Assembly (NCBI GenBank): GCA_036677505.1
Contig: JAVBWK010000013.1
Location: 1 to 64,000, forward strand
Reading direction: 5' to 3'
DNA length: 64,000 nt
Source of the DNA: UBA2227 sp036677505
GTDB lineage: Bacteria; Bacillota_I; Bacilli_A; Erysipelotrichales; Erysipelotrichaceae
The position numbers and the translations under genes were made by a program. Below are positions 8,398 to 16,841 of the stretch, piece after piece. Numbering within the stretch: position 1 is the first letter of the stretch; each line of letters begins with the position of its first letter. The notes below the pieces were generated by a model. It did no database searches, was not told the DNA's origin, and worked only from the letters and a program-made list of their open reading frames with translations.

Positions 8398-9513
8398 ATG
8401 ATAGTGGGTAGTGTTAAGGAAATCAAGAAGCATGAGTATCGGGTCGGACTGACCCCACCGCATGTACACAGTTACGTTGCGGCCGGACATACCGTGCTGA
8501 TTCAGTCATTGGCAGGTGAGGGAAGCGGTTATTCCGATGCGGAGTACGCGGCTGCCGGTGCAACGGTTTTATCTTCAGCTGCAGAAGTCTGGGAAAAAGC
8601 CGAAATGATCGTTAAGGTCAAAGAACCGTTGAAAGCTGAATATGATTTGATGCGTGAAGGGCAAATCCTGTATACGTATCTGCATTTGGCAGCGGATAAG
8701 GATTTGACCGATGCCCTGATGGCAAAAAAAGTCAAAGGGGTCGCTTATGAAACGATTACCGATAAATACGGCGGATTACCGCTGTTAAAGCCGATGAGTG
8801 AAGTGGCCGGACGTTTAAGCGTTCAGGAAGGGGCCAAGTATCTGGAAAAACCTTTCGGCGGACGCGGGGTGCTGTTGGCTGGGGTCCCGGGAGTTCCTAA
8901 GGGGAAAGTCGTCATTATCGGCGGGGGAACCGTGGGTACCAATGCGGCGAAAATTGCAATCGGCATGGGAGCTGATGTGGCGATTCTGGATAAAAATATC
9001 CGTCGTCTTGAAGAGTTGGATAATTTGTTTGGATCATCCATACAAACGTTGTACAGTACCGATGCGATCGTTGAATCACAGCTGGAAAGTGCCGACTTGG
9101 TTATCGGTGCCGTGCTGATTCCCGGCGCATCTGCCCCAAAAGTTATCAAAAGAGATATGCTGAAGCGCATGCGCAAAGGTTCTGTGATCGTGGATGTCGC
9201 GGTCGATCAGGGCGGGTGCTGCGAAACGACGCATGCGACCTATCATGACGAGCCGACGTATATCGTGGATGATGTCGTTCATTACTGTGTTGCCAATATG
9301 CCGGGGGCTACCCCGCGTACCTCGACTCAGGCGCTGACCAATGCGACGTTGAGCTACGGTCTGATGCTGGCGAAATACGGATTGGAAAAAGCATGTGCGA
9401 TGGATGAGCATCTGGCACGCGGTGTCAATACGTATGACGGATATATCACGTGCGCGGAAGTTGCTCAGGCGTTTGGTTATAAAAGTGTTGAACTGATCAA
9501 AGTGATCAGATAA
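8398..9513 (+). CDS. ald: Alanine dehydrogenase
   Basis: Cytosolic enzyme that reversibly deaminates L-alanine to pyruvate and ammonium with NAD. Length (371 residues) is normal. The family's opening MIVGSVKEIKKHEYRVGLTP is present, with the substrate lysine region VKVKEP near 73-78, the catalytic histidine in YTYLHLA near residue 96, and the Rossmann loop IGGGTVGTNAAKIA near 176. The C-terminal DQGGCCETTHAT segment has a double cysteine where many members have a single residue. It is monocistronic or drives the small frame just behind it. The cre site in the promoter suggests carbon-catabolite repression, fitting a role in using alanine as carbon and nitrogen source. Confidence 0.96.
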   Translation: MIVGSVKEIKKHEYRVGLTPPHVHSYVAAGHTVLIQSLAGEGSGYSDAEYAAAGATVLSSAAEVWEKAEMIVKVKEPLKAEYDLMREGQILYTYLHLAADKDLTDALMAKKVKGVAYETITDKYGGLPLLKPMSEVAGRLSVQEGAKYLEKPFGGRGVLLAGVPGVPKGKVVIIGGGTVGTNAAKIAIGMGADVAILDKNIRRLEELDNLFGSSIQTLYSTDAIVESQLESADLVIGAVLIPGASAPKVIKRDMLKRMRKGSVIVDVAVDQGGCCETTHATYHDEPTYIVDDVVHYCVANMPGATPRTSTQALTNATLSYGLMLAKYGLEKACAMDEHLARGVNTYDGYITCAEVAQAFGYKSVELIKVIR

Positions 9514-9523
9514 GGAAGGTGAA

Positions 9524-9637
9524 ATGATGTTGGCATTCACACCGCCGACCAGTGGGACCATCATCATGGTTTCCATGGCCGCCTCTGCTTTGGCTTTGGT
9601 GTTGCTGGGAATCAAGAGAAATAAGAAAGGCAAATGA
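9524..9637 (+). CDS. 37-residue membrane microprotein resembling an orphan cell-wall sorting tail
   Basis: A short frame 10 bases after ald with a good ribosome site (AAGGAAGG). The product starts MMLAFTPPTSGTIIMVSMAA and continues through one hydrophobic helix to a basic end, KRNKKGK. The order (a PPTSG motif, a hydrophobic stretch, then positive residues) looks like the C-terminal sorting signal of a sortase substrate, but there is no signal peptide and no mature domain. It may instead be a simple single-pass microprotein. Other short frames may code for it; ATG 9527 is an alternative start. A hairpin follows directly. Confidence 0.5.
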   Translation: MMLAFTPPTSGTIIMVSMAASALALVLLGIKRNKKGK

Positions 9638-9641
9638 CAAA

Positions 9642-9670
9642 AAAGGGCATGATAAGTGCCCTTTGCCTTT
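9642..9670 (+). terminator. Probable terminator of the ald unit
   Basis: Perfect 8-bp stem AAAGGGCA / TGCCCTTT with a 7-base loop. The following tract is only moderately T-rich (GCCTTTG). Confidence 0.55.
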
Positions 9671-9690
9671 GAATGAAATCGGTGTATAAT
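9663..9690 (+). promoter_or_regulatory. Promoter of the DUF2779 nuclease gene
   Basis: TTGCCT (9663-9668), 16 bases, and an exact TATAAT (9685-9690) with upstream TG. Its position rules out the ATG at 9673 as the real start of the next gene. Confidence 0.65.
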
Positions 9691-9714
9691 AAAAACCATG
9701 AGTGGAGGCAGATC

Positions 9715-11175
9715 ATGTTTCATATTGCCGATGTAAAAAAATTCCGATTCTGTCCGCGTTTCTTCTGGTTGCATAACAACGGTCAGCCATTGCCCAGAAT
9801 CCAGTTTGTGCGCATGGAAGAAAAGATGACAGAACTTGCGAAAGAGAAACTGAAAATCGACTCTTTTTTTATGGGTACTCGCGGAGATGGTAATGAAGTC
9901 TTTCAGCAGGGTTTTTTGTTTGAGGACTGGGGTATCAATGTCCGCATGGAAGCCAAGCATCTGCGCATCAAAGTCCCGCTGATGCATAAGACCGATGACG
10001 GATATGACATTTATTTTACCTATCTGGGCGGTAAACCGCGCGGCGATGATGTCCGCTATTACTCCGATCAGATTTGGGTCATGATGGAATTGGGCATTTT
10101 AGTCAGAGATATTTACGTGATTCATTTGAATCCGGAATATGTCCGTGACGACCTGTTGGATATCGATCAGTGTCTGAGTATAGCATCTCATTTTTATACT
10201 AATAAAGGTTTACCTTCTCATCTGATTACCGATCAGGTGTTCGAGCATGTTCAGGGATTATCTTCAACACTTGAAGAAATGGTCAGTGTGCATCAGGACA
10301 CGATTCCTGAGGCTGTCAAACTGCCGAGATGCTATCGCCGGCAAAAGTGCGGATATTATCATCAGTGCTTTCCGGATGAACAATCCGAAGACCCGGACAG
10401 CATCTGGACACTGGTCAACAGTGCCAACAAATCTCAGATGGTCAAAAACGGCATTTTGAAACTCGATCAGATTGAAGGCGATATGATCGAAGGCGACCGT
10501 GTTCAATACGCTCAAATCATGGCTGCAAAAAATCAGGGCCTGTTTTTTGACCGGTTGGCATTGACCAACTGGCTGTCCAAAGTGGTGTCTCCTGTGTCAT
10601 TTTTAGATTTCGAATGGGATTTATATGCGATTCCGCCATATCCGGGAATGCGTCCGATGGAAGTTCTGCCGTTTCAGTATTCCTTGCATATGCTTACCGA
10701 CGAAGGATTGAAGCACAAGCAGTTTTTGGGTGTCGGTGACTGTCGATTGGATTTTATCGAAAGTCTGTTGGGAGATATTCCTGAGGAAGGTACAGTATTT
10801 GCCTATAATGCGGATGGAGCTGAGAAACTGCGTCTGCATGAGCTGGCCAGGCAGTTTCCTGAATATAAAGAGCGGCTGCATTCACTTGCTGACCGGCTGA
10901 TCGATTTGGCACAGCCGCTGTTTATGGGACTTTATTACGACGTCCGCTTGGGCGGGGCATTCACACTGAAGAAAGTCATTGAGATTATCAATCCTCAATT
11001 TGCGTACGGAAATCTGATGATACAGCACGGTCTGAGTGCTGTGGAATTATGGCGCAAAGCCGATATCAGTGTTACGCTGAGCGAGCAGTTAAGAGAAGAT
11101 TTGTTTGCGTATTGCAAACGGGATACCGAAGCGATGGTCGAATTGTTTCTATATTTACGAAAATTGGTGAAATAA
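9715..11175 (+). CDS. DUF2779 protein: Cas4/RecB-like domain joined to a DEDD exonuclease-like domain
   Basis: A 486-residue cytosolic protein; start at 9715 set by GTGGAGG and by the promoter. The C-terminal half fits DUF2779, an RNase H-like fold: LDFEWDLYAIPPYPGMRP near 291, VLPFQYSLH, AYNADGAEKLRLHELA and YCKRDTEAMVELF near the end supply acidic residues in the DEDD order. The N-terminal half opens with CPRFFWLH (Cys13) and carries Cys206-X5-Cys212-X5-Cys218, the one-plus-three cysteine layout of iron-sulfur RecB/Cas4-type nucleases. Related proteins are annotated as RecB-like nucleases of unknown role. No recombination or CRISPR partners lie nearby, so a DNA-repair or RNA role cannot be chosen. 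Confidence 0.8.
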   Translation: MFHIADVKKFRFCPRFFWLHNNGQPLPRIQFVRMEEKMTELAKEKLKIDSFFMGTRGDGNEVFQQGFLFEDWGINVRMEAKHLRIKVPLMHKTDDGYDIYFTYLGGKPRGDDVRYYSDQIWVMMELGILVRDIYVIHLNPEYVRDDLLDIDQCLSIASHFYTNKGLPSHLITDQVFEHVQGLSSTLEEMVSVHQDTIPEAVKLPRCYRRQKCGYYHQCFPDEQSEDPDSIWTLVNSANKSQMVKNGILKLDQIEGDMIEGDRVQYAQIMAAKNQGLFFDRLALTNWLSKVVSPVSFLDFEWDLYAIPPYPGMRPMEVLPFQYSLHMLTDEGLKHKQFLGVGDCRLDFIESLLGDIPEEGTVFAYNADGAEKLRLHELARQFPEYKERLHSLADRLIDLAQPLFMGLYYDVRLGGAFTLKKVIEIINPQFAYGNLMIQHGLSAVELWRKADISVTLSEQLREDLFAYCKRDTEAMVELFLYLRKLVK

Positions 11176-11196
11176 GTGTGTATTTCACCATTTTTA
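11166..11196 (+). terminator. Intrinsic terminator after the DUF2779 gene
   Basis: Perfect 9-bp stem GGTGAAATA / TATTTCACC with a 6-base loop and a following T-rich tract; the stop codon lies at the loop edge. Confidence 0.82.
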
Positions 11197-11234
11197 TTTT
11201 CTATTTGATAAAATATAGGTAAGAGGTGATGGGT

Positions 11235-12224
11235 ATGCCCAATGTGATTACCCACGGACTGTGTGCCAATGAAACGTTGAAACGATTACCGGTTTCAACG
11301 GTCAAGGACGCGATTGCGAAGTTTCCGCAAGCGTATCTGTTTGGCAGCAACGGTCCGGATTTTTTATTTTACTATAACGCCTGGCCTTGGATGGATCAGA
11401 AAGAGAACCATCGTATCGGTGAGTTTGGTGAAATGATGCATCGATCGAAAATCAATGAATTTACCGATGCGATGGTTAACAAAGCGATGACTCTGACCGG
11501 TCAGGCGAAAGACATATTCACATCGTTTATTGCCGGTTATCTGACGCACTGGTCACTGGATACGATCGCTCATCCCTTTGTCTTCTACCGCTCGGGAAAA
11601 ATTGCCGGTAAGACTAAGTATTGGCATTTCCGCTTTGAATCGATGCTTGATACGCTGATGGTCAAGGAAGTATTTAAGGATGATCTGTCGAAATATCCGA
11701 CCAAAAACTTTATGAAGTTATCATCCGTGGAGAAAAAAGTCATAGCTTCAGGTGTCAGTGAAACCTTTACGAATACGTATAAGGAAGAGATGAAAGTTGA
11801 AGAAGCCATCCGCTGTATGAATCATGCCTATGGTGTCTTGCATATTCTGTTTGATCCGAATACCCGCTGGTTTCAATGGGTTCAGAAGTTTGAAGCGAAA
11901 AAGGGGTATCTTTGGAAGTTTTCCAGTCATATGGTCATCGGTAAGCCGGATGGAGAGTTTGATGTATTAAACAGAAATCATTCGGTATGGAAAAATCCGA
12001 CCGATCCGGATTCAGCGTATACCGACAGTTTCATGGATTTGTTTGACAAAGCCATCGAACGTGCACTTCAAGCAATCGGACAGTTTGAACTGATGCTAAA
12101 TAAAAAAACTGTCTCGATGGCAGATGTCATGCAAGACAGACAGTTCAATACCGGGACCAATGACGGCAAAAAGATGGTCGTATATGATTCGATTTATGAA
12201 AAAAGCGGGGATTTTTCCCGCTAA
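11235..12224 (+). CDS. Zinc-dependent phospholipase C family protein
   Basis: A 329-residue protein of the Zn_dep_PLPC family (PF00882). Visible features are the N-terminal MPNVITHGLCANETL, the metal-binding LFGSNGPDFLFYY near 36-48, the HRIGEFGEMMH helix, and GYLTHWSLDTIAHPFVFYRSG near 97-117. Most Firmicutes members are cytosolic hydrolases of unknown substrate, and no signal peptide is seen here, so secretion as a toxin is unlikely. ATG 11235 is preferred over GTG 11226 and ATG 11229 because AGAGGTG ends at 11228. An extended -10 (TGaTAAAAT, 11209-11214) precedes it. Confidence 0.78.
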   Translation: MPNVITHGLCANETLKRLPVSTVKDAIAKFPQAYLFGSNGPDFLFYYNAWPWMDQKENHRIGEFGEMMHRSKINEFTDAMVNKAMTLTGQAKDIFTSFIAGYLTHWSLDTIAHPFVFYRSGKIAGKTKYWHFRFESMLDTLMVKEVFKDDLSKYPTKNFMKLSSVEKKVIASGVSETFTNTYKEEMKVEEAIRCMNHAYGVLHILFDPNTRWFQWVQKFEAKKGYLWKFSSHMVIGKPDGEFDVLNRNHSVWKNPTDPDSAYTDSFMDLFDKAIERALQAIGQFELMLNKKTVSMADVMQDRQFNTGTNDGKKMVVYDSIYEKSGDFSR

Positions 12225-12283
12225 TATAAGTATAGCAGTTAATATGTGCTTAGAAAAGACTGATTTTTCGCAAAGAAACGTCA

Positions 12284-12289
12284 TATAAT
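12284..12289 (+). promoter_or_regulatory. -10 element of the hpf promoter
   Basis: Exact TATAAT, with a poor -35 candidate (CTGATT at 12260-12265, 18-base spacing). The AAAGGAGGATG ribosome site of hpf follows. Confidence 0.5.
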
Positions 12290-12310
12290 TAAAAAAAGGA
12301 GGATGATGTT

Positions 12311-12859
12311 ATGCGAGTATTCATTCACGGCAAAAACTTAACGATTACAGAGGCCATGTATCAACGGGTGGACAAGAAACTCTCATTTCTTGAGAAGTAT
12401 TTCAACATTGACGAAGATACAACAGCAAATGTGGTCGTGCGGGTGTTCCCGACAGGGTTGAAACTGGAAATCACGATTTTGACCAAAGTCGGTTACCTTC
12501 GCGCAGAGGTCGTACATGATGACTTCTATGCAGCTGTGGATCTGGCGATGGACAAACTTGAAGATCAGATTCGCCGACAAAAGACCCGATTATCGCGACG
12601 TCACAGAGAGAAGTTAGCCTTAGCATTCTTAAAACAGAATGAACCGGCCGCAGAGCCTGCGGTAAAGGAAAAGGAAATCCCGGTTCGCACCAAGACCATC
12701 GCTGCCCAACGGATGGACTTGGATGAAGCGATCATGCGCATGGAAATGTTGGGGCACTCGTTCTTTATTTACACAGACAATGAATCCGATGCCATTGCGG
12801 TCGTTTACAAACGTAATGACGGCGGTTACGGACTGTTGGAGACCGAGCCGGCAGAGTAA
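12311..12859 (+). CDS. hpf: Ribosome hibernation promoting factor, long form
   Basis: Binds the decoding region of the 30S subunit in starved cells and joins ribosomes into inactive 100S dimers. The 182 residues hold an N-terminal S30AE/YfiA domain (1-100, MRVFIHGKNLTITEAMYQRV ... RRQKTRLSRRHREK) and, after a charged linker, the dimerising C-terminal domain (about 122-177, KTIAAQRMDLDEAIMRMEML ... AIAVVYKRNDGGYGLLE). This two-domain layout is the long form usual in Bacillota. Strong AAAGGAGG ribosome site. It is a single-gene unit with its own promoter and terminator, as expected for a stress-tuned factor. Confidence 0.95.
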   Translation: MRVFIHGKNLTITEAMYQRVDKKLSFLEKYFNIDEDTTANVVVRVFPTGLKLEITILTKVGYLRAEVVHDDFYAAVDLAMDKLEDQIRRQKTRLSRRHREKLALAFLKQNEPAAEPAVKEKEIPVRTKTIAAQRMDLDEAIMRMEMLGHSFFIYTDNESDAIAVVYKRNDGGYGLLETEPAE

Positions 12860-12865
12860 TATCGA

Positions 12866-12889
12866 GGGAGAAGAAATTCTCCCTTTTGA
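12866..12889 (+). terminator. Intrinsic terminator after hpf
   Basis: Perfect 7-bp stem GGGAGAA / TTCTCCC with a GAAA loop, then TTTT. Confidence 0.88.
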
Positions 12890-12903
12890 TTGGGAAAAAT
12901 AAG

Positions 12904-12930
12904 TTGACATCCGAACTTTTATGTTATAAT
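12904..12930 (+). promoter_or_regulatory. sepF promoter
   Basis: Consensus TTGACA (12904-12909) and TATAAT (12925-12930). The spacer is short at 15 bases and is perhaps compensated by an upstream TG. Confidence 0.65.
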
Positions 12931-12953
12931 AATGGCAATGTGGAGGCGATGAT

Positions 12954-13349
12954 ATGAGTTTCAAAGAAAAACTTAAAAATTTCATTAACCCGGTAGAAGA
13001 AGACGAAGTTCTCGAACTTTCGCCAGAGGAAGCCCGCATCAGCGAATACGAAAAACCGAAGAACAAAAATATATCCAAGATCCCAACGGATACCAAAATG
13101 GTATTGTTTGAACCTCGCTCTTTCGATGAAGCGGAAGAAGTGGCACGTCATTTAAAAGGGAAGAAAGCTGCCGTTATCAATCTTCACCGGCTGCCAAGAG
13201 AGTATTCCCAGCGTTCGATCGATTTTCTGACGGGCGTCGTGTTTGCTTTGGATGGCACGATTCAAAAGATTGGTCACAATGTCATTTTGTGTACCCCTGC
13301 CGATATCGGGGTGAGCGGTGAAATCCGCTTTGACACAGAGGACGAATAA
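12954..13349 (+). CDS. sepF: Cell division protein SepF
   Basis: Membrane-bound partner of FtsZ that shapes the division ring in Gram-positive bacteria. The 131 residues show the N-terminal amphipathic helix (MSFKEKLKNFINPVEED), an acidic linker and the globular SepF domain from about residue 48 (MVLFEPRSFDEAEEVARHL; KAAVINLHRLPREYSQRSIDFLTGVVFALDG; IGHNVILCTPADIGVSGE). Length is slightly short for the family because the linker is reduced. The next gene is a DivIVA-like protein, as in many Bacillota division clusters, and ileS follows, so this unit joins division and cell growth functions. Confidence 0.95.
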   Translation: MSFKEKLKNFINPVEEDEVLELSPEEARISEYEKPKNKNISKIPTDTKMVLFEPRSFDEAEEVARHLKGKKAAVINLHRLPREYSQRSIDFLTGVVFALDGTIQKIGHNVILCTPADIGVSGEIRFDTEDE

Positions 13350-13372
13350 AGTAACGAAATGAGGGATTGTAC

Positions 13373-13861
13373 GTGAGTGAAGCTTCAGCGAATCGGTTCA
13401 GAGTACTCAAACAAGGCTATGACCGTTTTGAGGTTGACCGAACGATCGAACAAATGACCCTGGAACTGGAAGATCTCAAAAGCCGGCTGGATCTGTATAT
13501 GAAACAGTCGGAGTCTTCGACCCAACAGCTCAATCTGATCAAGCAGCGTTATCAGACGCTGATCGGAGAGCTTAACATCCGTGAGAAAGCGGCGGATGAG
13601 ATTGCTAGACTGGCTTTGAAAGAAGCCAACCGGATCATTGATACCGCTCAAAACAATGCGGACTCGATCGTGCGTGAGGCACTGTCGACCGCCCGGCTCA
13701 TTTTGGTGGAGATTGCAAGGATTTCGCAGGATGCCAATGAAGTGAAGTCAGAATTAAAGGAAAAACTGGAGGCACTGAGTCGTTCGATTGACGATTTGGA
13801 AATCCCGGTGGTTCCGAAGATGGAATTTTTAAAAGACAAAGAACAAGACTTGCCGTTATAG
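13373..13861 (+). CDS. DivIVA/GpsB-like coiled-coil protein
   Basis: A 162-residue protein with the DivIVA membrane-binding opening FRVLKQGYDRFEVDRTIEQM (about 8-27), followed by long heptad-rich coiled coil (25-70 and 75-145). The order sepF-divIVA-ileS matches other Bacillota, where DivIVA marks curved membranes and recruits division or wall-synthesis proteins. The GTG at 13373 is favoured because GAGGG ends seven bases before it; a TTG at 13367 is also open. It lacks the short length of GpsB, so DivIVA is the better name, but which polar partners it binds is unknown. Confidence 0.8.
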   Translation: MSEASANRFRVLKQGYDRFEVDRTIEQMTLELEDLKSRLDLYMKQSESSTQQLNLIKQRYQTLIGELNIREKAADEIARLALKEANRIIDTAQNNADSIVREALSTARLILVEIARISQDANEVKSELKEKLEALSRSIDDLEIPVVPKMEFLKDKEQDLPL

Positions 13862-13864
13862 CGC

Positions 13865-14042
13865 ACTTCAGAGACCCGGCGGATGGTGCGAGCCGGGGTG
13901 TTAAATAATCGGATATCACTTGGGAGTCGTATTTCCGACAGGTAGGAAATAACGTTGGCGGCGTTAACGCATCAAGGGCACGGAGCGATCCGTGAACTAA
14001 GGTGGTACCGCGTATTTACGTCCTTAGCCGGACGTTTTTTTA
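13865..14042 (+). promoter_or_regulatory. T-box leader of ileS (isoleucine-sensing)
   Basis: The conserved T-box AAGGTGGTACCGCG is at 13999-14012. A terminator follows: stem ACGTCC / GGACGT (14018-14023 / 14030-14035) and a T run. The Stem I region starts with CAGAGACCCGGCGG, pairing with AGCCGGGGTG. An ATC triplet at 13915-13917 in the specifier position fits isoleucine. Uncharged tRNA-Ile should stabilise the antiterminator and let ileS be read. Confidence 0.93.
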
Positions 14043-14059
14043 TTGAAAGGAACAGGATT

Positions 14060-16789
14060 ATGGAATATAAGAGCACATTACTGATGCCCAACACCGAATT
14101 TGAGATGAGGGGCAATCTAAACAAAAAAGAACCGGATTTTCAGTCACGGTGGGAGCAGTCAGATCTTTATGATCAGATGCTCAAGAAACGAGCGGGAGCT
14201 CCCCGTTTCGTTTTGCATGACGGACCTCCCTATGCCAACGGACGTATCCACATCGGACATGCACTCAACAAAATCTTAAAAGATGTTGTGGTTCGCAGTC
14301 ATTTTATGGCTGGTTTTCAGACTCCCTTTACCCCCGGGTGGGATACTCACGGGTTACCGATCGAGACGGCCATCCAAAAAGAAGGTGTCAATCGCAAAAC
14401 GATGAGCGTTGCGGAGTTTCGAAAAAAATGTGAAGCATACGCGCTCAATCAGGTCAGTATCCAAATGGCGGACATGAAAGCGTTGGGAACGGTTGCGGAT
14501 TACAAGAAGCCGTACATTACGTTAAACAAGAGTTATGAGGCTCATCAGATCCGCGTTTTTGCGAAAATGGCGATGGACGGCTTGATTTATAAAGGGCTCA
14601 AACCGGTTTACTGGTCCCCGTCTTCGGAAAGCGCACTGGCGGAAGCGGAAATCGAGTATCATGACAAGAAATCGCCGTCGATTTATGTCGCTTTTGAGGT
14701 CATCGACGGAAAAGGCGTCTTACAGACCGGTGATAAACTGGTTATCTGGACCACGACTCCCTGGACCATTCCGGCGAATCTGGCGATCTCGGTTCATCCG
14801 GATTTTGAGTATGCGCTGGTTGAGACAGAAAAGGGTCGATTGTTGGTTTTAAAAGAATTTGTAGATGGTCTGATGAAGGAGTTCAAGCTGGAGCATTATT
14901 CGATTGTAACCGTTTTCGAAGGGAAACAGTTGGAGTTTGTTCTTACACAGCATCCTTTATATCCGGAAAAGACCTCGGTCGTGCTGGTTGGCGATCATGT
15001 CAGCAACGATGCCGGTACCGGTTGTGTTCATACCGCTCCGGGTCACGGGGTCGATGACTTTATCATCGGCAGCAAGTACGGGTTAGAAGCTTACTGTCCG
15101 GTGGATGAGCAGGGGAAAATGACGGAATCGGCCGGAGACTGGTTAGAGGGTGTTTTCGTGGAGGATGCCAACAAACTGGTCGTTGAACGCTTGAATCAAA
15201 ACGGTGCCTTGTTGGGATTCGGTTGGATCACCCACTCCTATCCTCATGACTGGCGTACCAAAAAACCAGTCATTTTCCGGGCGACGACCCAATGGTTTGC
15301 ATCTATCGAAAAAATCCGCAATCAATTGCTCAGTGAAATCGATCAGGTGAACTGGGTGACCGGCTGGGGCAAGCTGCGTATGCATAACATGATCAAGGAC
15401 CGTGGGGACTGGTGTATTTCCCGTCAGCGTGCCTGGGGAGTGCCGATTCCGATTTTCTATGCGCAGGACGGTACGCCTATCATGGAGCAGGAAGTATTCG
15501 ATCATGTGGCCGCATTATTTGAGGAATTTGGCTCGCATGTGTGGTTTGAAAGGGAAGCAAAGGATTTACTGCCTTTGGGCTATACCCATCTTCATTCACC
15601 GGATGGCGAATTTAGGAAAGAGACCGACATCATGGATGTCTGGTTTGATTCCGGATCGTCGCACACCGGGGCGATGCAGGCCTATGGCCAAGGGTATCCG
15701 GCCGATGTCTATCTGGAAGGTTCCGATCAGTATCGCGGCTGGTTCAACAGTTCGCTGATCATCGGAACTGCGTATCACGGTCAGTCTCCGTATAAGGCCG
15801 TTGTCTCCCACGGATTCGTGTTGGATGGCAAAGGTGAGAAAATGAGCAAATCGGCGGGCAATGTCGTCGATCCCAACAAAGTAACTTCAACTTTGGGTGC
15901 AGACATCCTGCGTTTATGGACGATGTCGATCGACTATCAGGCGGATGTGCGCATTTCTGATGATATCTTAAAGCAGGTGACCGAGAACTATCGTAAGATC
16001 CGCAACACGTTCCGTTTTATGCTCGGAAACATTCATCCGCAGGATTTTACGGAAGCCGATCTGGTGGATTTCCGTCAGCTGACTTCGGTAGATTTGTATG
16101 TGTTGGATCAGGTCAGTCAGACGTTGGCTGTGGGACGTAAGAGTTATGCTGAGTTTGATTATGTGACCTTTGTATCAAAGGCTGTGACTTTACTTACCAA
16201 TACGCTATCCGCATATTATCTGGACTTTACCAAGGATATCCTGTATATCGAAAAGAAAGATTCTTTACGCCGCCGTCAGGTTCAGACCGTGATTTATCTG
16301 GCTCTGGACGGATTGGTGCGTATGTTTGCGCCGATGCTGGTGCACACGGCTGAAGAAGTTTGGGACTTTCTGCATCCGGGTGAAGAAAGTGTGCATTTAC
16401 AAACCTTTGCTCCGCAGTGGGAACTGCCTTTCGGTGAACAAGACCGTTTGGATTGGGAAGTGCTGATGGAGTTGCGTGAAGATGTGTTCAAGGCCTTGGA
16501 AGAAGCCCGGGCTGCCAAGACGATCGGTAAATCGCTGGAAGCAAAAGTCGTGCTTGATTTGTCGGATGATCAGAAAGCATTGGTCGAAAAGCACATCGGA
16601 TTTGACCGGTTGGCGCAGTGGCTGATTGTCTCGAATGTCTCATATGACCAAGTGAATACACGTTATCAACTGTGCGGTGTCGAGGTCGTTTTGGCTCAGG
16701 GACACACCTGTCCGCGTTGCTGGAATGTGACCGAATCAGGCGCAGAGGATCATTTGTGTGACCGTTGTGCAACTGTTTTAAACGTTTAA
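14060..16789 (+). CDS. ileS: Isoleucyl-tRNA synthetase
   Basis: Class I synthetase that charges tRNA-Ile and edits misactivated valine. 909 residues, normal for the bacterial type. The HIGH motif is in YANGRIHIGHALNK near residue 64, the editing domain includes TTTPWTIPANLAI and AGTGCVHTAPGHG, KMSKS is in GEKMSKSAGN near 594, and the C-terminal zinc knuckle is CPRCW ... CDRC. The start is the first ATG after the T-box terminator, preceded by AAAGGAACAGG; reading further upstream would run into the leader. Expression is controlled by that T-box. Confidence 0.97.
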   Translation: MEYKSTLLMPNTEFEMRGNLNKKEPDFQSRWEQSDLYDQMLKKRAGAPRFVLHDGPPYANGRIHIGHALNKILKDVVVRSHFMAGFQTPFTPGWDTHGLPIETAIQKEGVNRKTMSVAEFRKKCEAYALNQVSIQMADMKALGTVADYKKPYITLNKSYEAHQIRVFAKMAMDGLIYKGLKPVYWSPSSESALAEAEIEYHDKKSPSIYVAFEVIDGKGVLQTGDKLVIWTTTPWTIPANLAISVHPDFEYALVETEKGRLLVLKEFVDGLMKEFKLEHYSIVTVFEGKQLEFVLTQHPLYPEKTSVVLVGDHVSNDAGTGCVHTAPGHGVDDFIIGSKYGLEAYCPVDEQGKMTESAGDWLEGVFVEDANKLVVERLNQNGALLGFGWITHSYPHDWRTKKPVIFRATTQWFASIEKIRNQLLSEIDQVNWVTGWGKLRMHNMIKDRGDWCISRQRAWGVPIPIFYAQDGTPIMEQEVFDHVAALFEEFGSHVWFEREAKDLLPLGYTHLHSPDGEFRKETDIMDVWFDSGSSHTGAMQAYGQGYPADVYLEGSDQYRGWFNSSLIIGTAYHGQSPYKAVVSHGFVLDGKGEKMSKSAGNVVDPNKVTSTLGADILRLWTMSIDYQADVRISDDILKQVTENYRKIRNTFRFMLGNIHPQDFTEADLVDFRQLTSVDLYVLDQVSQTLAVGRKSYAEFDYVTFVSKAVTLLTNTLSAYYLDFTKDILYIEKKDSLRRRQVQTVIYLALDGLVRMFAPMLVHTAEEVWDFLHPGEESVHLQTFAPQWELPFGEQDRLDWEVLMELREDVFKALEEARAAKTIGKSLEAKVVLDLSDDQKALVEKHIGFDRLAQWLIVSNVSYDQVNTRYQLCGVEVVLAQGHTCPRCWNVTESGAEDHLCDRCATVLNV

Positions 16790-16793
16790 TCAT

Positions 16794-16815
16794 GTGCGCG
16801 AAAGCGCACTTTTTT
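16794..16815 (+). terminator. Intrinsic terminator after ileS
   Basis: Stem GTGCGC / GCGCAC with a GAAA loop, then six T residues. An extended -10 (TGgTAAAAT, TAAAAT at 16820-16825) for the next gene follows at once. Confidence 0.92.
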
Positions 16816-16841
16816 ATGGTAAAATGTTGGGGAGGTGGCTT

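Noticed and set aside
12204..12222. Terminator after the phospholipase-family gene
   Set aside because: The stem AGCGGG / CCCGCT exists but no T tract follows on the plus strand (TAATATAAG), so it is not listed as a terminator.
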